DNA of 9,214 nucleotides from Balneolia bacterium (GCA_003567135.1 PXAI01000262.1:1-9214); one strand, 5' to 3'; counted from the first letter of the stretch, positions 1 through 6,734 are shown. Notes: a model not told the origin generated them from the letters alone. A program made the numbers and translations.

Positions 1-1440
1 AACGGCGGTTTTCTGGATATTTTTGTGATTCAGGATCCGAGATCCAGAGTGCGAAACCGTCCGCTGGAGCCTAACCTCTGGGCGCAGCGCAGGGCAACTG
101 AAGCCGAAGAATCCCGGGTACCGGCATTAGGATTCGGGCGCGAATTTTTCGTAACGGAATTCCGTGAAGATGGTTTCCGAATGCTTTCCGAACTGACGGC
201 AAGAGAGCTTGAGCGCGAAGTGGAGCAGCCCGAGCGCAGAAGGCCGGATCAGGTGATTGATTTCCGGAATTACCAGTTTGATGATGATATTGAGGAAGAG
301 TTTGAAGAGCCGGAAGAGGAAGAAATTTTTGAACCGGAAAACACGCGTACTGATGACGGGCGATTCATCCCACGGAGATATCGTCTGTCATTCTCACCGG
401 ATTTCTCCTACACCGCCGCGCAGGTCGGAACCTATTACGGCGCCTTTACCTTCAGCCAGATTGCGGTCAGCGATGTGCTGGGCGATCACCGTCTGAGTTT
501 TTCAACGAACCTTGTGTTTGATCTGAGGAACAGTAATTACGCGCTGCAATATGCCTATCTGAGAAACCGTACAAACTACATTGCCACACTCTACCACAAC
601 GCGTGGGCGTTCCAGACGTTTAGCGGGGAGATTGTACGCTATCGTCAGTTTGGTGGTACAGTTGGCGCTATTCATCCGCTGAATCGTTTTGAGCGGCTTG
701 AAATGACGCTCGGCTACGTTACCCTCTCGCGTGACCTAAGCGCCGTATTTGCCGGTGCCGGATCTGTCAACGACCGGGAATATCTGATTATGCCGCAGGT
801 AAACTACATCCGCGATGTGACCATCCCCGGATTCCTGAGTCCGCAAAAAGGTAGAAGATATGCCGTTGGCGTTTCCGGAAGCCCCGGATTTACGGAGGAT
901 TTTGCCGGATTCGTTACCGCCAGCGCTGATTTCAGGCAGTACGTGAGCCTTGCGCCCCGTTACACGCTCGCTTTCAGAGCTTCGGGCGCCGCCTCATTCG
1001 GGCGTGATTCCCAGCAGTTTCTGCTTGGCGGTATGCAAAACTGGATCAACTACCGCCAGGCACAGCGTCTGAGCGTGGAACAGCTATCCAGCCTCTTTTT
1101 CTCACTTCCTGCCATGCCGATGCGCGGCCACGCGTACAACGCCGGAATCGGTGACCGTTTTGCCCTTGGAAATGCCGAATTCAGATTTCCGCTGATAGCA
1201 GCGTTCATTCCCGGCCCGATCCCGCTCTTTCCGCTCTACAACGTACAAGGCGCGGCCTTTGTAGACGTCGGCGCAACCTGGGAAGGCGCAAGCCAGAACG
1301 ATCTGCTCGTAGGAACCGGCTTCGGCCTCCGCACCATCGTATTCGGCCTCCCACTCCGCTACGACGCCGGCTGGCCCTGGGAAAGCGGTGAGGGTTTCGG
1401 TGATGTTATTCATTACTTTAGTATAGGGCTGGACTTTTAG
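1..1440 (+). CDS. C-terminal part of a TolB-propeller / outer-membrane beta-barrel protein (5' partial)
   Basis: The frame is open from base 1, so the true start lies upstream; the GTG at 25 is internal and probably not a start. The first residues (GGFLDIFVI) look like the last strand of a TolB/PD40-type beta-propeller blade. From the GTG, residues 86-104 are almost all Asp/Glu with a Pro, a strongly acidic linker. From about residue 112 (RRYRLSFSPDF) to the end, alternating aromatic/polar strands, Gly-rich turns and a terminal Phe (SIGLDF) match an outer-membrane barrel of the surface-antigen (BamA/D15-like) kind. The phrase ending in VSDVLGDHRLSFSTNL resembles propeller-barrel proteins often annotated as TolB in Bacteroidota, Gemmatimonadota and Acidobacteriota. 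The substrate or role is unknown; a surface or assembly function is only a guess. No neighbouring gene is clearly linked to it. The barrel call is firm; the propeller call rests on few residues. Confidence 0.75.
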   Translation, partial: NGGFLDIFVIQDPRSRVRNRPLEPNLWAQRRATEAEESRVPALGFGREFFVTEFREDGFRMLSELTARELEREVEQPERRRPDQVIDFRNYQFDDDIEEEFEEPEEEEIFEPENTRTDDGRFIPRRYRLSFSPDFSYTAAQVGTYYGAFTFSQIAVSDVLGDHRLSFSTNLVFDLRNSNYALQYAYLRNRTNYIATLYHNAWAFQTFSGEIVRYRQFGGTVGAIHPLNRFERLEMTLGYVTLSRDLSAVFAGAGSVNDREYLIMPQVNYIRDVTIPGFLSPQKGRRYAVGVSGSPGFTEDFAGFVTASADFRQYVSLAPRYTLAFRASGAASFGRDSQQFLLGGMQNWINYRQAQRLSVEQLSSLFFSLPAMPMRGHAYNAGIGDRFALGNAEFRFPLIAAFIPGPIPLFPLYNVQGAAFVDVGATWEGASQNDLLVGTGFGLRTIVFGLPLRYDAGWPWESGEGFGDVIHYFSIGLDF

Positions 1441-1456
1441 GGTGAATTAAGGTTTC

Positions 1457-1487
1457 AAGGGTTAAGTAATTAATGAACTTTACCCTT
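1457..1487 (+). terminator. Weak hairpin after the barrel gene
   Basis: AAGGGTTAAG (1457-1466) pairs with CTTTACCCTT (1478-1487) with one mismatch and an 11-base loop, starting 17 bases after the stop codon. No clear T-run follows, so it is at best a weak intrinsic terminator. Part of it can also form a smaller ACCC/GGGT hairpin. Confidence 0.3.
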
Positions 1488-1493
1488 CAGGGT

Positions 1494-1522
1494 TTGACAA
1501 AATTCCTTTATAAATTTAAAAA
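1494..1522 (+). promoter_or_regulatory. Possible promoter of ldhA
   Basis: A perfect TTGACA lies at 1494-1499, followed after 17 bases by TAAAAA (1517-1522), a 4-of-6 match to TATAAT, in a very AT-rich stretch. The extended TTTG at 1493-1496 also fits the Bacteroidota -33 element, but the nearest TAnnTTTG-like site (TAAACTTG, 1528-1535) is too far downstream (31 bases). The expected leader would be about 40 bases. This is a pattern match only. Confidence 0.35.
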
Positions 1523-1569
1523 AAAGCTAAACTTGTTCAAGTCTCAAACCGAAGATCAATCCACCTCCC

Positions 1570-2568
1570 ATGAAAATCACCATATTCGACACCCTGAAAT
1601 TCGAACGCCCTTATCTTACTGAATATAATAAGCAGGGGTTCGAGCTGAATTTTCTTGAAACTGAACTCAATGAGAAAACGGCCGTACTCGCCGGGGGATC
1701 GGAAGTCGTTATCATTTTTGTGAATGATGATGCGTCGGCTCCGGTACTGCAGAAGCTGCATGATGTCGGGGTAAAACATCTGGCTTTAAGAATGGCCGGA
1801 TTCAACAATGTTGATCTGAAAAAAGCAAAGGAGCTTGGCATCAGTGTAGCCAACGTGCCGGATTACTCGCCTTGGGCGGTTGCCGAACACACCGTGGCGC
1901 TGATGCTCGCGCTGAATCGCAAGCTGATCCGCGCCAATAACCGCGTCCGTGATCTTAATTTTTCGCTGAACGGGCTCATTGGGTTTGATATGCATGGCAA
2001 AACGGCCGGAATTCTGGGAACCGGGAAGATTGGCGCGATTGTAGCCCGAATTCTCTACGGCTTTGGCTGCAAAATTTTATGCTTCGACGTTAAAGAAAAC
2101 GAGGAGCTGAAAGAGCAGTGTGATGTGGAATATGCCCCGCTTGAAGAGGTGCTGAGTCGCGCGGATATCATCTCGCTTCACACTCCGCTGAACGAGCACA
2201 CAAAATACCTCATCAACGAAGAGACGATAGAGCTGATGAAAGACGGGGTGATGCTGATCAACACGTCACGCGGCGGGCTTGTGGATACGCAGAAAGTGAT
2301 CAGCGGACTCAAGAGCGGGAAAATCGGCTACCTCGGGCTGGATGTGTACGAAGAGGAAGAAGGGCTGTTCTTTCACGATCACTCCGAAGATATATTGCAG
2401 GATGATATGATCGCACGTCTGCTTTCATTTCCGAACGTGCTGGTTACCAGTCATCAGGCATTTCTTACGGAAACCGCGCTCAGGAATATCGCGGAAACAA
2501 CGTTTGAGAATATTGCTGCGTGGTCAGAGGGGAAAAAGGCGAAGCAGCAAATTGAGATTGGAGATTAG
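1570..2568 (+). CDS. ldhA: Fermentative D-lactate dehydrogenase
   Basis: This NAD-dependent cytosolic enzyme reduces pyruvate to D-lactate and recycles NADH. The 332 residues match the length and sequence pattern of E. coli LdhA along the whole chain: an IFVNDDASAPVL block near residues 49-60, ALRMAGFNNVDL at 72-83, and RDLNFSLNGLIGFDMHGKTAG at 127-147. The Rossmann fingerprint GTGKIG is at 150-155, with Asp173 positioned to bind the NAD ribose. Catalytic residues of the D-2-hydroxyacid dehydrogenase family are present: Arg234 in NTSRG, the Glu in DVYEEE (about 263) and His295 in SHQAF. The ATG at 1570 lines up with the E. coli N-terminus; no Shine-Dalgarno sequence precedes it. It appears monocistronic, with its own intergenic region upstream and a palindrome and a convergent gene downstream. 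Other D-2-hydroxyacid dehydrogenases are possible, but the LdhA-specific blocks make this call strong. Confidence 0.93.
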   Translation: MKITIFDTLKFERPYLTEYNKQGFELNFLETELNEKTAVLAGGSEVVIIFVNDDASAPVLQKLHDVGVKHLALRMAGFNNVDLKKAKELGISVANVPDYSPWAVAEHTVALMLALNRKLIRANNRVRDLNFSLNGLIGFDMHGKTAGILGTGKIGAIVARILYGFGCKILCFDVKENEELKEQCDVEYAPLEEVLSRADIISLHTPLNEHTKYLINEETIELMKDGVMLINTSRGGLVDTQKVISGLKSGKIGYLGLDVYEEEEGLFFHDHSEDILQDDMIARLLSFPNVLVTSHQAFLTETALRNIAETTFENIAAWSEGKKAKQQIEIGD

Positions 2569-2569
2569 T

Positions 2570-2669
2570 TGTGATAATCTGATTGTTACGGCAGGCTATG
2601 ATGTAGAGACGCCATGCATGGCGTCTCTACATCATAGCCTGCGACATCGAATAAGTCCTGTGATAATCT
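2570..2669. repeat. 11-bp direct repeats bracketing the palindrome
   Basis: TGTGATAATCT occurs at 2570-2580 and again at 2659-2669, on either side of the palindrome, 10 and 16 bases from its ends. The left copy begins one base after the ldhA stop codon and the right copy ends four bases before the SPOR gene stop. The pair could be a target-site duplication left by insertion of a small element (about 78 bp between the copies), or a chance or duplicated gene-end sequence. Confidence 0.6.
2591..2642. repeat. Perfect 52-bp palindrome with GTAGAGACGC core
   Basis: The arm 2591-2616 is the exact reverse complement of 2617-2642, with no mismatch and no spacer; pairing stops at the next base on each side. 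The core carries GTAGAGACGCCATG and its mirror. GTAGAGACGC-type palindromes are, from memory, a common dispersed repeat in Bacteroidota and cyanobacteria, and a leading GTAG is the hallmark of REP sequences moved by RAYT (TnpA-REP) transposases. It lies between the convergent ldhA and SPOR genes and could form a strong hairpin in transcripts from either side. No T-run follows on either strand, so it is not a canonical terminator. No transposase is in the window. Confidence 0.9.
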
Positions 2670-2673
2670 TGTC

Positions 2674-3201
2674 CTAATTCGCCCGTTCGGGATCAATCGT
2701 ATCAAATACAACCCAGGCTCCCTGGAAATTTCTGCGGAGCTGCTGCAGATAATCGATTGCCTGGCGCCGGCTTCTGAAATCGCCGACTCTCACACGGTAG
2801 TAGGGCTGGCGGAATACAACGTACGCCTCGGGAATCTGCGTGAAGTCGGTATCTTCGTTGCTGAAAATCCAGTCATAATACGCCGCGCTGACCGAATCTG
2901 CCTCAGATTTGCTTTCTGTCGATATCAGCTGAATCCGGTAGCCGGTATTTGAGTTCACGGCTCTCATATCCTCATCAGTCAGCTGAAAAACATCCGGTAT
3001 TTCGTTCTGAAACCTGGAATAGGGATCTGAAAAAGAAGACCTGAGGCGATCCATATTTAAACCGGCGAGGACTTCAGAGTAGGCCGGTGCCTCAACAACT
3101 TCCTCTTCCGGTTCTGGCTCTTCTTCTGCAATCTCTGCCGTGGGCGCACAGGCTCCGGCTATCAGAAGTGCAATCAGAAATATGGCGTATTTAATTCTCA
3201 A
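2674..3201 (-). CDS. SPOR-domain lipoprotein
   Basis: The 175-residue product starts with a lipoprotein signal (charged RIK, hydrophobic stretch, LLIAGAC with Cys18 as the predicted lipidated residue). A Glu/Pro-rich linker follows at about 25-40 and a middle region of unknown fold. Residues about 87-168 form a SPOR domain: GYRIQLIS opens it, then a helix, and YYRVRVGDFRSRRQAIDYLQQLRRNFQGAWVV closes it. SPOR domains bind peptidoglycan glycan strands stripped of stem peptides, typically at division septa, so a membrane-anchored cell-wall-binding role is likely; the specific partner is not visible. The only start that gives the full signal peptide is a TTG at 3201-3199; no in-frame ATG or GTG was found upstream, and no Shine-Dalgarno sequence is present. 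It is probably transcribed apart from the deoC operon, because a hairpin lies between them. Confidence 0.82.
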   Translation of the reverse strand: MRIKYAIFLIALLIAGACAPTAEIAEEEPEPEEEVVEAPAYSEVLAGLNMDRLRSSFSDPYSRFQNEIPDVFQLTDEDMRAVNSNTGYRIQLISTESKSEADSVSAAYYDWIFSNEDTDFTQIPEAYVVFRQPYYRVRVGDFRSRRQAIDYLQQLRRNFQGAWVVFDTIDPERAN

Positions 3202-3230
3202 AACGCGGTATTGGTGGCGTAGGTTGGGTA

Positions 3231-3279
3231 ATAGTAAATAAACGAATGCCGGCCCGAATGCGTATTCAGGCCGGCATTC
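3231..3279 (-). terminator. Probable intrinsic terminator of the deoC-aldehyde dehydrogenase operon
   Basis: GAATGCCGGCC (3244-3254) is the exact complement of GGCCGGCATTC (3269-3279), and the 14-base loop holds a further GAAT/ATTC pairing. On the minus strand the hairpin begins 24 bases after the operon's last stop codon and is followed by a T-rich run, GTTTATTTACTATT. The GC-rich stem and the position support a terminator; the T-run is interrupted. Confidence 0.6.
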
Positions 3280-3302
3280 AATGTCAAAATAAGGAATTCT
3301 GA

Positions 3303-4166
3303 TCAGATTCCGACAGGATGCCAGGTTGTTTTTGTTTCCTGAAGATCGGCAATGGCGTAAGGATTGTCTACCTCATCGCTGTACCAGTCTTTGTACCAGA
3401 CATGATAAACGCGCTTCAGATTACCCGTTGCGTTTTCCTGAATCTGATGCAGCATACTCTCATCTTCACGGGCATAAACTACGGCGTTTACATCCATGTG
3501 CGTGGAGAAATGCTCGGCCAGATCTTCGGTTTTTCCGGTCAGAATGTTGATTACGCCGCCCGGAACATCCGAGGAGTGAAGAATTTCGCTGAACGTAAGC
3601 GCGGATAAAGGCGCTCCGGTTGAGGCCAGCGCGATAACGGTATTTCCACCGACAATGGCGGGAAGGATGGAGGATACCAGCCCGAGAAGCGACGGTTTTT
3701 CAGGTGCCATCACTACAACCACGCCCATCGGTTCGGGTAGTGAAAAGTTGAAGTGCGACGACTGAACCGGATTCACGGTGCTGAACAGCTGCGTGTACTT
3801 ATCGGTCCATCCTGCAAAATAAACCACGCGGTCGATGGTGGCCAGGGTTTCCTTTTCCGCCTGCTTTTTAGTGAGCCCTTCGCGAACCAGTTCTGCGATG
3901 AACTGATCTTTCCGGCCTTCCATCATCTCGGCGATACGGTACAGGATTTGTCCGCGGTTGTACGCCGACCTGCCGGCCCATTTTTCCTGAGCACCGCGCG
4001 CTTTGGTTACCGCATCCCGGAAATCTTTGCGCGTCGCCAGGCAGATATTTGCCGTAAGCTTGCCGCCTTTTCCGGTCAGTGGATAGTAATGGCCGGATTC
4101 AGAGCGGATAAACGCCCCGCCGACATACATTTTATACGTTTTTTGGATATCGAGTCTGTCTGCCAT
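3303..4166 (-). CDS. Truncated, non-catalytic aldehyde dehydrogenase-like protein (ALDH16 C-domain-like)
   Basis: From the ATG at 4166 the product has 287 residues, against about 480-500 for a normal aldehyde dehydrogenase (ALDH). It follows the ALDH N-terminal and NAD-binding fold: KMYVGGAF near the start, WAGRSAYNRGQILYRIAEMME at about 63-83, YFAGWTDKY at about 116-124, PEPMGVVVVMAPEKPSLLGL, and LPAIVGGNTVIAL. It stops before the catalytic domain. The oxyanion Asn of PWNF is lost (MAPEKP here), the cofactor-binding Lys is replaced (VIALAS), and neither the LELGGK glutamate nor any cysteine loop is present. It is therefore not expected to be an independent dehydrogenase. Two codons (TTG, ATT) separate its ATG from the TAA of the preceding gene in the same frame, so it sits like the C-terminal domain of an ALDH16 protein. 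I infer a partner subunit or stabiliser of the upstream enzyme. A frame-start at TTG 4172 is less likely. Confidence 0.85.
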   Translation of the reverse strand: MADRLDIQKTYKMYVGGAFIRSESGHYYPLTGKGGKLTANICLATRKDFRDAVTKARGAQEKWAGRSAYNRGQILYRIAEMMEGRKDQFIAELVREGLTKKQAEKETLATIDRVVYFAGWTDKYTQLFSTVNPVQSSHFNFSLPEPMGVVVVMAPEKPSLLGLVSSILPAIVGGNTVIALASTGAPLSALTFSEILHSSDVPGGVINILTGKTEDLAEHFSTHMDVNAVVYAREDESMLHQIQENATGNLKRVYHVWYKDWYSDEVDNPYAIADLQETKTTWHPVGI

Positions 4167-4178
4167 AATCAATTAAAA
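4164..4178 (-). other. In-frame stop junction between the two aldehyde dehydrogenase genes
   Basis: Read on the minus strand the codons run TTT TAA TTG ATT ATG. The TAA (4175-4173) ends the catalytic gene and the ATG (4166-4164) begins the non-catalytic gene in the same frame. A single sense codon at the TAA would join the two into one protein of about 783 residues. No Shine-Dalgarno sequence precedes the ATG, so termination-coupled reinitiation is the likely way it is translated. Confidence 0.9.
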
Positions 4179-5654
4179 TTTCAGGTAAGCTGAGAGTCCG
4201 TGGAGACCTCCTTCACGGCCGATACCACTTTCCTTGTAACCGCCAAACGGTGAGGTCGGATCAAATTTGTTGTACGTGTTCGCCCAGACAACACCGGCTC
4301 TGAGCTGGCTTGTAAGGTTGAATATCTTTGAACCTTTGTCGGTCCAGACACCACCGGATAAACCATACGGCGTGTTATTCGCTTTTTCAATCACCTCAGC
4401 CGGTGTTCTGAAGGTCTGAATCGTAAGAACGGGTCCGAAGATTTCTTCCTGTACGATACGGTGCGATTGGGATACGTTGCCAATCAGCGTCGGGGCAACC
4501 CAGTATCCTTTATCCGGAATCGGGCAGGAACTCTGGTAAATTTCGCCGCCTTCATTGAGGCCCAGCTCCAGATAGTTGTTGATGGTCTGAAGCTGCTTTT
4601 GGGAGTTGATGGCACCAATGTCGGTATTCTTATCCAGCGGATCACCCACGATGAGTGATTCCATCCGGTCGATCAGCTTGTCACGAACGGTATCCGCGAC
4701 GCCTTCCTGAACGAAAAGCCTTGATCCGGCGCAGCAAACGTGGCCCTGATTGAAGAAAATTCCGTTTACAATTCCTTCCACAGCCTGGTCGAGGGGCGCA
4801 TCATCCATAACGATATTCGCCGCTTTTCCGCCGAGTTCCAGCGTGAGCTTTTTATTTGTTCCGGCTACGGATTTGTGGATCATCTTGCCCACTTTTGTGG
4901 AACCGGTGAAAGCCACTTTGTCGATATCGGGATGTGAAACAATTTCTGATCCGGTTGCGCCTGCTCCGGTAACAAAGTTTACGACGCCCGGCGGAAGATC
5001 CGCTTCCTGAATGATTTCAGCCAGTTTAAGGCAGGTGAGCGGAGTTGTTTCGGCCGGCTTCAGCACAACCGTGTTTCCGGCAGCAAGCGCAGGGGCGATT
5101 TTCCACGCGGCCATCATAAGAGGGAAATTCCACGGGATAATCTGACCGGCTACGCCAACCGGCTTCGGGTTTCGGTTCGGAAACGCATATTCGAGTTTAT
5201 CGGCCCATCCCGCATAGTAGAAAAAGTAAGCGGCAGAGAGCGGTACGTCAACATCGCGTGATTCGCGGATTGGTTTTCCGCCATCCAGACTTTCAATGAT
5301 GGCAAATTCGCGGGCGCGCTCCTGAATCATCCGCGCGATGCGGTAGATGTAGCGTGCGCGGTCGCGGCCGGAGAGTTTCGACCAGTATTTGTTGTAGCCG
5401 TTTCGTGCGGCTTTTACGGCGGCGTCAACATCGGCAGCGCTGCCATCTGCGACATCCGCCAGTTTTTCCTCCGTGGCCGGATTCAGTGTGGCGAAGTATT
5501 TGCCTTCTTCCGGTTCGGTAAATTTGCCGTTGATGAAGTGCTGATAAGTCTCTTTGAGCTTAACATTAGAAGCACTTTCCGGCGCGGGATCATAATTCCA
5601 GCCTCCGGTAAAATTGAGGCGGTTTGGTCGTTTAAGTTCAGTTTCTTTTAACAT
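4173..5654 (-). CDS. NAD(P)-dependent aldehyde dehydrogenase (catalytic partner)
   Basis: This enzyme oxidises an aldehyde to a carboxylate in the cytosol. All 493 residues fit the ALDH superfamily. Key residues are present: Asn176 in IIPWNFP (oxyanion), Lys199 in VVLKPAE (cofactor), FTGSTKVG at 249-256, the general base Glu273 in LELGGK, nucleophile Cys307 in NQGHVCCAGSR, and Glu404 in QEEIFGPV. The first 35 or so residues are an extension ahead of the usual FINGKF start. The chain ends at GGLHGLSAYLKF, where ordinary ALDHs end, and is followed in frame by the non-catalytic homologue. It starts four bases after the deoC stop, so the two are surely co-transcribed. With DeoC upstream, acetaldehyde is the most likely substrate (inference); the sequence alone does not fix substrate or NAD versus NADP preference. 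The ALDH16 N-domain identity is suggested by the pairing. Confidence 0.93.
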   Translation of the reverse strand: MLKETELKRPNRLNFTGGWNYDPAPESASNVKLKETYQHFINGKFTEPEEGKYFATLNPATEEKLADVADGSAADVDAAVKAARNGYNKYWSKLSGRDRARYIYRIARMIQERAREFAIIESLDGGKPIRESRDVDVPLSAAYFFYYAGWADKLEYAFPNRNPKPVGVAGQIIPWNFPLMMAAWKIAPALAAGNTVVLKPAETTPLTCLKLAEIIQEADLPPGVVNFVTGAGATGSEIVSHPDIDKVAFTGSTKVGKMIHKSVAGTNKKLTLELGGKAANIVMDDAPLDQAVEGIVNGIFFNQGHVCCAGSRLFVQEGVADTVRDKLIDRMESLIVGDPLDKNTDIGAINSQKQLQTINNYLELGLNEGGEIYQSSCPIPDKGYWVAPTLIGNVSQSHRIVQEEIFGPVLTIQTFRTPAEVIEKANNTPYGLSGGVWTDKGSKIFNLTSQLRAGVVWANTYNKFDPTSPFGGYKESGIGREGGLHGLSAYLKF

Positions 5655-5658
5655 AAGA

Positions 5659-6576
5659 TCAGTCTTTGGAGAAGTAGTCCAGGGATTGGTATGCGCCGGT
5701 TTGCTGCTTTACGATTTGCATAAGCAGGTCATTGGCCAGCGAGCTTGCACCGAAGCGGAACAGGTCAGGGTCGAGCCAGTCGATGCCCAGCGTTTCCTTA
5801 ACCATAACGAGATAGCGGATAGCCAGCTTGGCATCACGAATCCCGCCGGCCGGCTTCATGCCGATTTTCTTACCGGTTTTGTAGTAAAAATCACGAATGG
5901 CTTCGAGCATCACCAGGGTGACAGGCTGCGTGGCGGCAGGCGAGATCTTTCCGGTGGATGTCTTGATAAAATCAGCTCCGGCGTACATGGAGATATCCGA
6001 GGCACGACGAACATTATCAAGCGTTTGAAGCTCGCCGGTTTCCAGAATCACTTTGAGGTGAGCGGATCCGCAGGCTTCCTTGACGGCAGCGACTTCATCA
6101 TAAATGTAGCCGTAATTGCCTTTCAGAAACTCACCGCGGGAGATCACCATGTCGATTTCATCGGCGCCTTCATCCACGCAGTAGCGAACTTCGTCGAGTT
6201 TGGCCTTCATCGGTGCCCATCCGCTCGGAAAAGCTGTGGCTACACTCGCCACGTTGATTCCGCTGCCGGACAGCGTTTCCTTTGCAAGGCGCACAAAAGA
6301 AGGATACACGCAAACGGCGGCTACTTTAGGGATGTCCTCCAGCTTTTCATGCGGATGCATCGCTTTATAACACAGCTGACGAACTTTCCCGGGGGAGTCC
6401 ATTCCCTCGAGGGTCGTCAGGTCAACCATGCTGAGCGCCAGCTTGAGCGCGTACATTTTTGAGTCCTTTTTTATACTGCGCGTATTAAACCGGGCGACGC
6501 GCTCCTCCACACCCACCTGATCGACTCTCGGGCTGAGCGTCTTGAAATCAGGAATTTCATTAAGAGTTTGAGTCAT
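5659..6576 (-). CDS. deoC: Deoxyribose-phosphate aldolase
   Basis: This cytosolic class I aldolase cleaves 2-deoxy-D-ribose 5-phosphate to acetaldehyde and D-glyceraldehyde 3-phosphate, the last step of deoxynucleoside breakdown. The Schiff-base Lys205 lies in ADFIKTSTGK, the second essential Lys241 in GMKPAGGI, and Asp142 in DEIDMVIS; CVYPSFV (89-95) and the ASVATAFPSG stretch (110-119) are family blocks. At 305 residues it is longer than E. coli DeoC (259) because of an N-terminal extension of about 45 residues, like the longer DERA type also seen in animals. The ATG at 6576 opens the ORF; a weak AAGC/GCTT hairpin (6584-6595) lies just upstream and no Shine-Dalgarno sequence is visible. It heads an operon with two aldehyde dehydrogenase genes. 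No deoA, deoB, transporter or DeoR-type regulator is in the window. Confidence 0.96.
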   Translation of the reverse strand: MTQTLNEIPDFKTLSPRVDQVGVEERVARFNTRSIKKDSKMYALKLALSMVDLTTLEGMDSPGKVRQLCYKAMHPHEKLEDIPKVAAVCVYPSFVRLAKETLSGSGINVASVATAFPSGWAPMKAKLDEVRYCVDEGADEIDMVISRGEFLKGNYGYIYDEVAAVKEACGSAHLKVILETGELQTLDNVRRASDISMYAGADFIKTSTGKISPAATQPVTLVMLEAIRDFYYKTGKKIGMKPAGGIRDAKLAIRYLVMVKETLGIDWLDPDLFRFGASSLANDLLMQIVKQQTGAYQSLDYFSKD

Positions 6577-6709
6577 ATCGATTAAGCTAACGCTTGATTA
6601 CAGAATTTAGCGGCGATGTTTACGCCCTGAAGTTATTTGTAACGTTTGCCTGAAAATACTAAAAAAATTGGCTATCGCATATTGCAGGTTTTGTTGATCT
6701 GATTATCAT

Positions 6710-6734
6710 TCAATAAAAATATTGAATATATTGA
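6710..6734. promoter_or_regulatory. Candidate operator: TCAATA / TATTGA repeats
   Basis: TCAATA (6710-6715) and TATTGA (6720-6725) form an inverted repeat spaced by AAAA, and a third half-site TATTGA follows at 6729-6734. Three copies of one six-base half-site in 25 bases, overlapping the candidate tolC promoter, resemble a repressor site. AT-rich composition makes chance occurrence quite possible. Confidence 0.35.

Noticed and set aside
1537..1995. Minus-strand ORFs of 69-80 codons opposite the start of ldhA
   Set aside because: They overlap the conserved LdhA N-terminus and have no supporting motif.
2591..2642. The palindrome as a standard bidirectional terminator
   Set aside because: No T-run follows on either strand and perfect 26-bp arms are longer than terminators need; a mobile or REP-like repeat explains it better, though it may still stop transcription.
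3303..4166. The small aldehyde dehydrogenase homologue as a simple decayed pseudogene
   Set aside because: The frame is fully open over 287 codons with intact fold-like blocks, and its length and missing catalytic region match a known non-catalytic domain type; random decay would more likely leave frameshifts. It is not excluded.
5614..6462. A 282-codon plus-strand ORF opposite deoC
   Set aside because: It is the antisense frame of a clear deoC gene, has no recognisable domain, and its composition follows the codon pattern of the opposite strand.
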